From Anagrus nilaparvatae (lineage: Eukaryota > Arthropoda > Insecta > Hymenoptera > Mymaridae), in NCBI GenBank assembly GCA_022575985.1, contig JAKSXM010000228.1, positions 1,178,001 through 1,242,000 of the forward strand: DNA of 64,000 nt, in the 5' to 3' direction. Position 1 is the stretch's first letter; each line of letters begins with the position of its first letter. Position numbers and translations under genes: made by a program. Below the pieces are notes generated by a model. It was given only the letters and a program-made list of their open reading frames with translations. It did no database searches and was not told where the DNA came from. Positions 13,840-25,219 of the stretch are shown here, one piece after another.

Positions 13840-16498
13840 TGAGACTAGATTATAGGGTTTGATAATTGATAATGAAAGCGTGCCAGCAAAAAACTAAACT
13901 AAAATAAAAAAAATTTTAATCCTTAATAGAACTCAAAACAAGTCAAGTAAAATACACAATTAAACATCTGTGCATCTCATGTACCCAAAAAATTAATATT
14001 AAAAAAAAGAAATATTAAAATTAAATACAATTGCCTTTATTACATAATATAAACAGGAGAATTATATATAATCTCAGTATATAATAGTAAATTAGGTTTA
14101 TTATTTTAGTATATAATAGTAAAAACCTTTAAAAATCCCCAACTAAACTATATAAATTTTAAAGATGACCAGATTTAATATCGACTTTTAATCTGATTAA
14201 GAAAGCGCTTTAGGTCACCTCAATGGGAATTTTTGATGGTTAATCGTGAATAACTCCCAACTACACTACATAAATTTTAAAGATAACTATATTTTATATC
14301 GACTTTTAAGATGATGTAGAAAGGGCTTTAGATTAGTCCATACGAACTAATTTTTCTCAGTATAAAGAGCTTCACTCTGCAATAAATGAGCTTAAATTTT
14401 AACCATTCGTAAGGTTTAGATATTTAAAATAAATTTGTACTTTCAACTGTAAATACTTTTCAAAAACCTTAACCGAATTGAATTATTTATAACCAGCTTT
14501 TAGTATAACCATTTGAATAAAATTTTCATTTAATCAAACTTTCGAAATGTACAAACGTCAAATGAACACTTTAAGAAAATGTAAAAGCTTTATATATACA
14601 AGCTTCTTTAAACATTAGTTAGTCGTTTGTATATTTTATAGACTTTTATAAACTGTTCTTTTCGTTATGAGAAAATTTTTAAGGTATTATGTTTATCCAA
14701 GTTTACTGCGTAAATAATTTTTTATAAGTAGCTATGAATACGAATTCTACGTTGAATATTTTAATTTAAAATACTATGAATATATTATATATTTTTTTTT
14801 GTGGTATTTTGAAAGATAAGCAAATTTTAAGATGATAATGGATAGAAGGTAAATATTTTTAAAATATCTTTAAGCATCATTTATTTTGGCTGAATAATCA
14901 CGTAAAGTTGAAGTTTTTTTAGTGAGAAATTACTGTTATTCTGAATAAAAACACTATTTGTTTTGTTGATCGATCAAGTGGATTTTGGACAAAAAATTAA
15001 TTTTTTAGAAAATATAATTGCATTCAAAAACATACATTTAAAATTTAAATTTTTTGTTCTAAAGGCGATTGTTTTGAATTTTTTGGGTTTTAATGCCTAG
15101 ATTATGTTGCTTTGCTTGAAATTTCAAGCAGCTATGAGTTTAATAGTTATTTGACCAAAAATTTGTCACCAAAAAAAGAACACTGTTGTAAAGTTATTCG
15201 AGTAAGCTTATTTGCAAATATGTTAAAAATTTTTTTTTTTTCAAAATGTCTATTTTTTTCCGAAACTATTTTTCAGGTATTGCAAAACACCAAAAGTTTT
15301 GATAGGACATAATATGGACATTTTGAGACCTAGTAAGCTGAAAATTTGAGGAGAATTACAGTTCTCTTTTAATACATGGGTTAGTTTTAGAGTTTCATTG
15401 TCAAACAATGGTCATATTTCAAAAGAAAATTTTCAATTAAAATAGGGAATTCTAAAAAAACGTAATTAATTTTTTTTTATTAAAAATTATCCTAAACTGA
15501 AAATAAATTTATAATGCAAATTATACCCATTTTTTATTTCAAATTTAGCAGATTAAAATCATGTTGATTTAACTTTTTTTTTTATAGTAACCCCCTAATT
15601 CTTTTTTTAATCTAAAAAATATAATCTTAAATTATAATCTAACAATACAAAGTGCACATAATTTTACTTTTACAAACCTGTAAAAATATTCACAATACAC
15701 AAAAAAGAATTTAAATAACTCATTAAAACTTTATCAAACAAATAAAAAAAAGTGTATAAGCAGAAAATTCACTTTAAAATCAATATAAAAAAAAAAGGAA
15801 TTTTATATTAAGAGAAGAAGAAAATAGTTCAATCGCATCAATTTCAGAAGACTAAACTCCATACGGAAAGTTAAAGTTAAAAAAATTTTTAACACTTAAA
15901 GGAAAAGTTTAAAGTTTATCATCAGAACACATAAAAGGAAGAATGAAAACTACATTATGATGGTTTTCTACTAAAACTTTTTAGGTTATGTGTGTATATA
16001 TAAACTTTAGTTTAAGTCTTTGAGACATTTCCAATTCTTTTTTTTTTTTTATTTTTTTATATTCTTTATTTTCCACTTTGATGTATTAATCTTTTTTTTT
16101 TTTAGAAAATTTACATATAAATTATTTTTTTTGTAGTTTTAGTTAATCTTTTAATGTATAGTGGAAGTTTAAAGTTTTTTTTTGCATAAATTTCACTATT
16201 ATTTTTAAAATGAATTTTGTTAACGGTGTGTAGGGTTGAGGTTGGGGTTTTGGAGATTTAGTGGTATCTAAAGGGTTTTAGATAACAAAACGAAAAAATT
16301 AAATGCTTAAATTTTTTCTTCATTTATTATTCAAAGCTAAAAATTAATTTATAATTAAAATTGTACTGCTTGGAATTGATATGACTTTAAATATTAAAAA
16401 AGTTTTTATTCTAAAATCAAAAGGTTAAAAATTTCTTAATACTGTCCAAAACCCCCTCCTTGACCCTACAAATAATTTTATTTTTAGTAATTAAAATT
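13840..16498. other. AT-rich gene-free stretch
   Basis: No supportable gene. It holds the two-unit repeat at 14137-14340 and long T runs around 15230, 16040 and 16090. Confidence 0.5.
14137..14340. repeat. Two tandem ~119-bp repeat units
   Basis: Two adjacent units share CAACTAAACTATATAAATTT (second unit CAACTACACTACATAAATTT) followed by TTAAAGAT, an AATATCGACTTTTAA-type core and a GCTTTAGRT end. A third related copy lies far away at about 63587-63660, again beginning TGAATAACTCCCAA. It is a dispersed non-coding repeat of unknown class. Confidence 0.6.
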
Positions 16499-17372
16499 TA
16501 AATTAATTTTGATGAAGTTTATTAAAAATAAACAACGATCTATATGGAACAAATAAACATGATAACTTTTTTCATTATCTTTGTCTGTGTGTCTGAGGAC
16601 TGAGCCTCTCTTTGTCACACAGAATAATTTTTTGAAGAAAGTTATATGATGTTAATTTTTAGATGGAAAAAAAAAAAAAAAAAAAATTTTTTTATTAAAA
16701 AATGAAAAATCTGAAAGTTCATTTCAGCTCTGCAAGAAAACAGGGCGAGCTTCATCAGTGTGAGACCCTGTTTTCTGCTTTTCACATATGAACAAACAGA
16801 AAACTTAATAATTTACAAAAAAAAACACAAAAATGTAAAAAAAATTTTTTTAAAAGAAAGAAAGAACTTACATTTTTTGACACACCAGGAAGAGAATTTC
16901 AAGTAGAATGAGCAATAGAAAGAAAGAAATCTCTCCTTCTACGCACACACACACTTAAAGCTCCCACATCTGCGTTCAAATTATGTCGTCAAACTACGAA
17001 ATATTTAAAACTAAGTATCAACTGTAAAAAATATAAAAAATATATATAAAAAAAAAATTTTTTATTCAAATAGAATTTTTTCATTTTTTAAAAAAATATA
17101 TATATATGTCTAGATGGTAGACAACATGTTTTCTTGCAGAGCTGAAATGAACTTTCAGATTTTTCATTTTTTAATAAAAAAATTTTTTTTTTTTTTTTTT
17201 TTTTTCCATCTAAAAATTAACATCATATAACTTTCTTCAAAAAATTATTCTGTGTGACAAAGAGAGGCTCAGTCCTCAGACACACAGACAAAGATAATGA
17301 AAAAAGTTATCATGTTTATTTGTTCCATATAGATCGTTGTTTATTTTTAATAAACTTCATCAAAATTAATTT
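16499..17372. mobile_element. Foldback element with ~245-bp near-identical arms
   Basis: Arm 16499-16742 and arm 17127-17372 are close reverse complements over their whole length. The left arm contains GTCTGAGGACTGAGCCTCTC and GCTCTGCAAGAAAACA, and the right arm contains their complements in reverse order. Both arms include a long A or T run of slightly different length. The ~384-bp loop has a CAGGG..CCCTG pair, a CA microsatellite near 16943 and TA-rich sequence, with no reading frame. Such high arm identity points to a recent insertion or ongoing arm conversion. Confidence 0.8.
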
Positions 17373-17898
17373 AATTAATTTGGAACGTAAAACAGTATTT
17401 ATACTGTTTTTTTTGTGAATATAATTAAAATTTACCTTTCAAAAAAATAAATCGTAAAATTAAAAAAAGCATAAAAAATTCTATAAAACCAGAGATAGCA
17501 ATGCAACAATATTTTTTTCTGTGAATTATGAGAATATTAAAACTCAAAAAGATTAAAAAAAAAATGTCCAGTAAAATTTCAGTAAATAAAAAAACACTCG
17601 ACCGTTTATTTTTTTGTAATTATATTATTCATTATATTATTTTATAATTGCTAAGGATGAACGAATTTAACTCAAAATATAAAATTCTTTCATAGTTTAT
17701 TATATAAAATACAGAAATTACGTTTTTCTTTTTTTATCGTTTTATTTATGCTTTACTTCATAAATTCATCTAATTATTTATGTGTACGTCTATATATAGA
17801 TATAAAAAAATTTGCATAAAGAAAAAGAGGTAACAAGACCACAAAAAAAATGAAAATTAAAAATAATAACTTTAGAGCTTGAATTTCTACCAGAATAC

Positions 17899-18735
17899 AA
17901 TTTTTAATTTTTAAAAATTAAAATTTTTTTAATTTTTTTTTTTTTTTTTTTTTTTTTGTACATTTTTTCATTTTTTCTAATTTTTTAAAATCAAGTTATC
18001 AATAAAAAAGTCATTTTGAGGAGTATCAAACTACTGGGTACGTTAATTAAAAGAGATATAGATTATATCCACGTATCACAACAGTGAGTTAATGATTATA
18101 AATCGAAAAGATTTATTATTGTCCAACAAGGTCGTAAAAAACAAAATTTAATAATATTTAAAATTGGACGTAAAAAATATTAATTAATTAAAAATACACA
18201 TTGACCAGAATTGTGTTAGTATGAGTAAGAGAATTTCCTTAGTACTTAAGGATGCAGCTTGTTTTTTGAAAAAAGACACTGCCAGATGTAAAAAGTATAG
18301 GGGAGAATTTTTTAATTTCTCTCAGTTTAAATTTTATCTTGATACAAGTAAGTTAAATTTTCGTTTTAATTCCATGGGTTATATACGAATATTAAGTGTG
18401 ATTTTCGTACTGATGAAGCTTGGTCACACTTAAGAAAGCTGAAATAACCCTTTATTGCATAAATTTCGCGTTTTTTGAATTTTCAAATTTTTAATTTTTA
18501 AAAATTAAAATTTTTTTAATTTTTTTTTTTTTTTTTTTTGTACATTTTTTCATTTTTTCTAATTTTTTAAAATCAAGTTATCAATAAAAAAGTCATTTTG
18601 AGGAGTATCAAACTACTGGGTACGTTAATTAAAAGAGATATAGATTATATCCACGTATCACAACAGTGAGTTAATGATTATAAATCGAAAAGATTTATTA
18701 TTGTCCAACAAGGTCGTAAAAAACAAAATTTAATA
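17899..18735 (+). repeat. Direct repeat pair (17899-18153 and 18486-18735)
   Basis: Two ~250-bp copies in the same orientation are almost identical apart from the length of a T run. Both include GAGGAGTATCAAACTACTGG, CCACGTATCACAACAGTGAG and TTGTCCAACAAGGTCGT. They are separated by about 330 bp of unrelated sequence. They lack TG..CA ends, so I read them as a segmental tandem duplication (period 587 bp) rather than LTRs. The second copy lies just before the 5.3-kb foldback element. A 70-codon frame at 18221 lies in the spacer and looks like chance. Confidence 0.8.
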
Positions 18736-19199
18736 AAAAATAAATAAAATCACAATATAAAATTCGAGGGGCTGACAACGCGATTTAAAAAATTAGCGAT
18801 TTAAAAAGCGATTTAAATACTTTAAATACTTTAAATCGCTGTTAAATTATTGTTTTAAAATTAAATTTTTGGCATAAAAACTGTTTCTAGGGGTTTGTGG
18901 GATCACAAAAATTGAAATTTTAACCGGATTTAACCCCAGGTTTATCCCTGCCCATGTTTATGACCAAAAAATTGGCCAATTTTTGAGAAAATTTACCAAA
19001 TATTTTAAATCGCTTTTAAATTATTGCTTTAAATTTAATTTCTCGGCATATAAACTGTACCTAGGGGTTAGCGGGGGTACAAATATTGAAATTTTCATCG
19101 GATTTAACTTCAATATCATCCCCACCCTTATTTTAGACCTAAAAATTGGCCAAATTTCTAGAAAATTTGCCGAATATCTTATTTTTTTTACATATTCGC

Positions 19200-19755
19200 A
19201 CTTTTAGCATCCAGGGTATGCCTATATAGGTTTTTTGGGTCACTGATCAAGAATTTGGACTTATTTTTTATAAATAATTAATATTTCACCCTTAATATAG
19301 CTAAAACTACCCCCGAAAAAGGGGTGTTTTATCTATTTTCGTACTTTTAGCATCCAGGGTATGCCTATATAGGTTTTTTTGGGTTGCTGATCAAGAATTT
19401 GGACTTCTTTTTTATAAATAATCAATATTTCACCCTTTAAATAGCTAAATCTACCCCTAAAAGGGGTGTTTTTACTATTTTCGCACTTTAAACGTCCAGA
19501 GTACGTTGTTATACGTTTTTTGGGCATTTAATCAAGAATTTCGAATTTTTTTCATAAATAATTAATATTTCACCCTTAAAATAGCTAAAACTACCCCCGA
19601 AAGGAGTGTTTTTGTTATTTTCGCAACCTTAGCGTCCAGTATGCCCATATAGGTTTTTTGGGTCGCAATTCAAGAATTTCGACTACTTTTTCATAAATAG
19701 TTACTATTTCACCCTTAAAATAGCTAAAACTACCCCTAAAAGTTTAGATTCCAAT
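19200..19755 (+). repeat. ~140-bp tandem units in left arm
   Basis: About four units repeat the order: CACCCTTAAAATAGCTAAAA, a C-rich/G-rich turn (ACCCCxxAAAGGGGTGTTTTT), GCACTTT, CCAGGGTATGCCTATATAGG, then TTTTTTGGGTCGCTGATCAA. GGGGTGTTT markers lie near 19321, 19462 and 19602, giving a period of about 140. The same units occur inverted at 22850-23640 and again in a separate MITE at 44.1-44.6 kb. Confidence 0.8.
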
Positions 19756-20167
19756 TTTTGCCCTAGAATGGACAAAAAACTGTCCAATTTTCGAGAAAAT
19801 ATGCCGAATCTCTTGGATTATAGAAGAAATTACATTCTAAATATATTTTGGGGTATGCAGAATCCAACTGCTAACTAAATTTTTAAATTCAAATTTTTGA
19901 CCAAGAAATAGGACCATAATTGGCCAGTTTTTGAAAAAATTCGCATGATATCATATAGATTATAAGCGGTTATTTCTAATGTATCTTATGGGGTTTTTGA
20001 GTATGCAGAATCCGTATCTGATAACTAAATTTTAAAATTTATATTTTTCTCTAAGAAATTGGACAACATTTGTCCAATATTCTAAAAAATTTGCCGAATC
20101 TGCTAGATTATAGAAAAAATTACTTTCTATATGAGCAATTATTTTGAAAGTGCCTGGAATGAGCCTG

Positions 20168-21236
20168 GAATCGTAATTTTTTTTTTTGAGGGCACATCGA
20201 TATGACCCGTGTTTTCAGGTAGTTTGAACCATCAGAAAACCGAAAAAAATCGTGAACAAGAAATCGGCGATAGGTGCCAAAAAGATTTTTTCACTTTTAT
20301 GTCAAAAACCATGTTTTTCGTATCTGAGCTACCCCAAATTTTTAAAATAACTTTTTAGGTAAATAAAATTTTTAAACATATATAAGAAAATCTGATTGCC
20401 AGGGAAAAACCACTCCAGAAGAAAAAAAAACTTATCTTTTTACGATGAAATTTAGCCAAGTTATCGTCAATGTAAGATTTTGCTCAAATTCGTCTTAAAA
20501 AATATTGAAATTTTATTAAAAAAAGCCTGTTTCTGAACTTTAAACATGCATTACTCACTTGATTTTCATCGTAAAATAATAATTTTTTTTTTAAAATCGA
20601 TTAATTTTTTCCTGGCAATTCATTTCTTTAAAAAAAAAATCATTTTTATTGACCAAATTTTAATTTTTAGATCAAAAACTACGTTAAGTAAATCTTGCTA
20701 CTTACAGTTTTCAAAGGCTTTTGACCCAAAAATTGAAATTCGGTCAATAAAAATGATTTTTTTCTCCAAAAAATGAATTTTTAGGGAAAAATTAATAGAT
20801 TTAAAAAAAAAAAATTATTATTTTACGATGAAAATCAAGCGAGTAATGCATGTTTAAAGTTCAGAAACAGGCTTTTTTCAATAAAATTTCAATCTTTTTT
20901 AAGACGAATTTGAGCAAAATCTTAAATTGACAATAACTTGGCTAAATTTCATCGTAAAAAGATAAGTTTTTTTTTCTTCTAGAGTGGTTTTTCCCTGGCA
21001 ATCAGATTTTCTTATCTATTTTTAAAAATTTTATTTACCTAAAAAGTTATTTTAAAAATTTAGGGTAGCTTAGATACGAAAAACACGGTTTTTGACATAA
21101 AAGTGAAAAAATCTTTTTGGCACCTATCTCCGATTTCTTGTTCACGACTTTTTTCGGTTTTCTGAAGGGTCAAACTATCTGAAAACACGGGTCATATCGA
21201 TGTGCCCTCAAAAAAAAAAATTACGATTCCAGGCTC
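20168..21236. repeat. Nested ~1-kb near-perfect palindrome
   Basis: Arms of about 500 bp (20168 to ~20674 and ~20720 to 21236) are reverse complements around a spacer of roughly 45 bp. Outer marks are GAGGGCACATCGATATGACC on the left and its complement GGTCATATCGATGTGCCCTC on the right. The complementarity continues outward past the listed ends into the repeat units around it. No protein-like frame is present. It may be an older element captured by the 5.3-kb transposon. Confidence 0.8.
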
Positions 21237-21744
21237 AAATTAAGTAGCACTTTTAAAATAATTGCTCATATATCCTACGGGATTTTCGAGTATTCAGAAA
21301 CGGAATTTGATAACTAAATTTTATAATTCAAATTTTTAGCCAATAAATTAGACAAAATTAGCCAATTTTCGAAAAAATTCGTCGTAACTCAAAAATTATG
21401 CAAGAGATTATTTCGAATGTATCTTATGGGGTTTCAGCGTAGGCAGAATCCGAACCTGCTAACTAAATTTTGAAAATCCGATCTTTGGCCATAAATTGGA
21501 CAAACGATTGACCAAGTTATAAAAAAAAATTGCCGAATCACCTGGGTGATAGAAGGAATAGTATTCTAAATATTTTGTGGGTTTTTGGAATATGTAGAAT
21601 CTGACACTATTTAATCGGACACATTTGACCTCCCCTCCTTTTAAAGTCTAAATTTCCAGTATACCCTTTCCCTATAAACATGTTCCATGAAAACTAATTT
21701 CTATTTGTTTGATGATTTTAAATATGAAGAATGCGAAACTGGTA

Positions 21745-22278
21745 CTCCAGTCAAATCACGGGATTGTGGTTGATATTTTCCCTACTAATGAAGTTTGTTT
21801 CTCTATAAGTTTTTTGGGTCGCTGATTACGAATTTTGGGGTCCCGGAGCCGGTCTAAGGGTAGATCACTCTTATATTTTAACAATATTTGTAACAAGATT
21901 TATTAATAATAATTTAAGCAAGCTATAATAGATTTTTTGTTAGGCGAGTCACAAATTTGAGGGTCCCAAGTGTGTAAAGTTGATAAAACATCCCTAAATT
22001 TGCAAATCAATATTACTTGGAAGCCTCAAATTTGTGATTAGCCAGCCAAAAAACCTATTATAACCTGCTTAAATTTTTATGAATAACTCTGTTTAAAATA
22101 TTGTTAAAATACCACTTAAAAGGGTGAATTTGCAAATTTAAGTGTGTTCCACCCTTAGGTCGGCTCTCAGACCTCTAAATTCGTGATCAGTAACCCAAAA
22201 AAAGTTATATGGGAAAAAACCTCATTAGTGGAGATAATATCACCCCCCCCCCCCCCCCCCCCCGTGATTTGACTGGAG
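21745..22278. mobile_element. TA-flanked MITE nested in the foldback element
   Basis: The left end reads TA then CTCCAGTCAAATCACGGG and the right end reads CCCGTGATTTGACTGGAG then TA. The 534-bp interior has inverted copies of the GGGTCGCTGAT module (GTTTTTTGGGTCGCTGAT near 21809, ATCAGTAACCC near 22187) and no coding capacity. The termini match the MITE at 44004-44769, so these are two members of one family. Confidence 0.8.
22243..22263. repeat. 21-base C homopolymer next to a MITE terminus
   Basis: Twenty-one consecutive C residues stand just inside the right inverted repeat of the 21745 MITE. The left end has only GGG at the matching place. The related MITE at 44 kb has ten C residues in the same position, so the tract is a family trait that has expanded on one side only. 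Its exact length may be unreliable in an assembly. Confidence 0.85.
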
Positions 22279-24826
22279 TATGGTGACTAAATTATTAAAT
22301 CAAAAATTTAGGCTCAGAATTTAAACAAAAAATTGGTATTTTTGATTCCAAAAAAATATAATATATATTACTTATTTCAACAAAAAATATTCTTTTGTTT
22401 TTATTTTCTTTTTAAATAATTTCCTGAAAGTTATTAATTATTTGAAACAAATTCAAACCGCAAGCTTAAAAGACTCGAATTCCAAATACTCTAAGACACC
22501 ATAAGATGCATCGATAGTAGCTACTTGTATAATCTTGAAGAATCAGCAAATTTTTTCAAATACTAGCCAACTTTTCTATAAATATCTAAGGAAAAAATTG
22601 GAAAATTAAAATTTTTATAGCAGATTCCGATTCTGCATATTCGAAATCTGCATAAGATATAGAAAATAATTTGTTTTTCAAACTAGAAGATTTGACAGAT
22701 TTCCCGAAAATTAGCCATTTTGGTCCAATATCTTGGTCCAAAATTTGAATTTAAAAATGTAGTTAGCAGTTGGATTCTGCATACCCTGTCCATTTCTGGG
22801 CCAAAAATTAGAATCTAAACTTTTCGGGGTAGATTTAGCTAATTTAAGGGTGAAGTATTAATAATTTATAAATAAAAATCAAAACTCTTGATTAGCGAAC
22901 CAAAAAACCTATATGGGCATATCCTGGACGCTTAAATTGCGAAAATAACAAAAACACCCATTTTAGGGATAGTTTTAACAATTTCAAAGGTGAAATAGTA
23001 AAGATTTATAAGAAAGAAGTCGAAATTATTGATAAGCGACCCAAGAAACGTATATGAACGTACTTTGAACATTTAAAGTACAAAGTTAGCAAGAACATCC
23101 CTTTTAGGGGTAGTTTTAGCTATTTTAAGGGTGAAATAGTAACTATTTATGAAAAAGTAGTCTAAATTCATGAATTGCGACCCAAAAAACCTATATGGGC
23201 ATACTGGACGCTAAGGTTGCGAAAATAACAAAAACACCCCTTTCGGGGGTAGTTTTAGCTATTTTAAGGGTGAAATATTAATTATTTATAAAAAAAATTC
23301 AAAATTCTTGATTAAATGCCCAAAAAAACGTATAACGACGTACTCTGGACGTTCAAAGTGCGAAAATAGTAAAAACACCCCTTTTAGGGGTAGGTTTAGC
23401 TATTTTAAGGATGACATATTAATTATTTATAAAAAAGAAGTCCAAATTCTTGATCAGCGACCCAAAAAACCTATTTAGGCATACCCTGGATGCTAAAAGT
23501 ACGAAAATAGATAAAACACCCCATTTTCGGGGGTAGTTTTAGCTATTTTAAGGGTGAAATATTAATTATTTATGAAAAAGAAGTCCAAATTCTTGATCAG
23601 TGAGCCAAAAAACCTATATAGGCATACCCTGGATGCTAAAAGTGCGAATATGTAAAAAAAATAAGATATTCGGCAAATTTTCTAGAAATTTGGCCAATTT
23701 TTAGGTCTAAAATAAGGGTGGGGATGATATTGAGGTTAAATCCGATGAAAATTTCAATATTTGTACCCCCGCTAACCCCTAGGTACAGTTTATATGCCGA
23801 GAAATTAAATTTAAAGCAATAATTTAAAAGCGATTTAAAATATTTGGTAAATTTTCTCAAAAATTGGCCAATTTTTTGGTCATAAATATGGGCAGGGATA
23901 AACCTGGGGTTAAATCCGGTTAAAATTTCAATTTTTGTGATCCTACAAACCCCTAGAAACAGTTTTTATGCCAAAAATCAAATTTTAAAGCAATAATTTA
24001 ACAGCGATTTAAAATTTTTGAGCGATTTAAAAAGCGATTTAAATACTTTAAATACTTTAAATCGCGTCGTCAGCCCCTCGATAAAATTAAACGTATTTTT
24101 TATGCAAATAAATCTATTCAAATTTTAATTTTGTTTTTATTGAATGACTGAAATTTTAGTAACTAATAGTAAAAGTTGTAAGGAATTGAAGAATGTAGCT
24201 TAGTTTAAAACTATTTAAAAAAAGAATTTTTAACCAAGATATATAATATCAAGACTAGAAATTTAAACATGGTCATTATTTTCCTCTAATAGATACGAAT
24301 AGATAAAAACATATTTTAAAATTGCAAGAGTTAAGTGTGAAAATATAAAACTATAAAATAATTGCACGTTACATTTTTATTTTGTTGCAAAAATCGGTTT
24401 CATATAAAAAATTCTATCAATTTTAGCCTGAAAAATTTCATTGTAAATTATGTTATACAATTCTTGCTTGATTTAATTCAAATTGACTTTAGTCTAAGCG
24501 TACTAAAAAAACATATTTTTTTTTCTCGCAAGAGAAATGTTTTTTCAATACTATAAATGTAATAAAAAATTTTTGCTTGTACAAAATTAATTTCAATATA
24601 AAAATTAATGAGATATTTAATACAATATTAAATTTATATAGCTCAAATAAACCGTTCGGTTTTTCTGTTAGTTTGTCAAAGATGCTAGGTATCAAGTTGG
24701 GCTTAGTAGATATATAAGCAGCTTAAGGTTGCATCAGGTGCGGATAAAAATGGCATTTTTTTATTTAAAATTTCTGGAAATCGAAACTTCTTGAATATAT
24801 TAAGTTATATGTCCCTTAAACTTTAA

Positions 24827-24943
24827 ACAAAAAATTTTGAAAGTTTATTAACTGCACAAGGAGCGAACACAGCGGTAGCTGCTATTGCGGCCGCAGTAGC
24901 TACTGGTTTTGCCGGGACGTCTGTAAATAATTTATTTCAATGA
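24827..24943 (+). other. Unrecognised Ala/Gly-rich open segment, possible exon remnant
   Basis: An open stretch of 38 codons ending in TGA at 24941 reads ...LLTAQGA then NTAVAAIAAAVATGFAG and ends SVNNLFQ. It is markedly GC-richer than the surrounding DNA (for example GCTATTGCGGCCGCAGTAGC). Upstream are a TATATAAG at about 24711 and an ATG at 24751 in another frame, which could be a promoter and a first exon, but I cannot draw a convincing intron. It may be the end of a small hydrophobic peptide gene or a relic of one. I do not recognise the family. Confidence 0.25.
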
Positions 24944-25114
24944 AGTATTTTCTCATTCATATTTATAATGAATATTAAAAATTTTAATGCTTACATATTT
25001 ATATTTATTTCTATGTTTAAATAATTCAATTAATAAAAAATTCTTTATTTATACGTGGTTATATTTAAAATAAATGTTTATAACCTAAAAATTGAGGAAA
25101 AAATAAATATATAG

Positions 25115-25219
25115 ATTTCGACACTGCTGTTGTCGCGAATAGCAGTGTCTGCAATTGCTAATCGTGAAGTACCAGCTACGTCGGAAAAGCAGTATCAGCT
25201 GCTGCTTTGTTCGTTTTAA
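25115..25219 (+). other. Second GC-richer open segment, possibly related to the one at 24827
   Basis: This stretch reads STLLLSRIAVSAIANR, then EVPATSEKQYQLLLCSF and a TAA at 25217. It begins with a 9-bp hairpin (GACACTGCT..AGCAGTGTC, 25120-25149). A loose alignment with the 24.9-kb segment (ACAC-GC-GT..GC-A-T-GCTA..ACGTC-G) suggests a degenerate duplicate. There is no start codon, and no function can be assigned. Confidence 0.2.

Larger units (their letters stand above)
18765..24080. mobile_element. 5.3-kb non-autonomous foldback transposon with 8-bp target duplication
   Basis: The ends are inverted repeats: CGAGGGGCTGAC starts the left end and GTCAGCCCCTCG closes the right end. The same 8 bases, ATAAAATT, flank both sides (18757-18764 and 24081-24088), a clean target-site duplication. 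Eight bases is typical of hAT and P-type elements, but no transposase is present so the superfamily is unproven. The outer arms (18765 to ~19850 and ~22790 to 24080) are near-identical inverted copies; each has a ~140-bp tandem unit and part of a ~150-bp unit marked by GTATGCAGAATCC. The inside carries a 1-kb palindrome and a 534-bp MITE. A 74-codon frame appears in both arms with one residue different, which reflects arm identity, not a gene. Confidence 0.85.

Noticed and set aside
17899..18735. Direct repeats as the two LTRs of a small retrotransposon
   Set aside because: No TG..CA ends, primer binding site or target duplication are seen, and the spacer is only about 330 bases.
18983..23860. 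The same 74-codon frame in both arms of the 5.3-kb element as a conserved protein
   Set aside because: Identity comes from the inverted arms themselves. The frame is low-complexity and lies partly in tandem repeat units.
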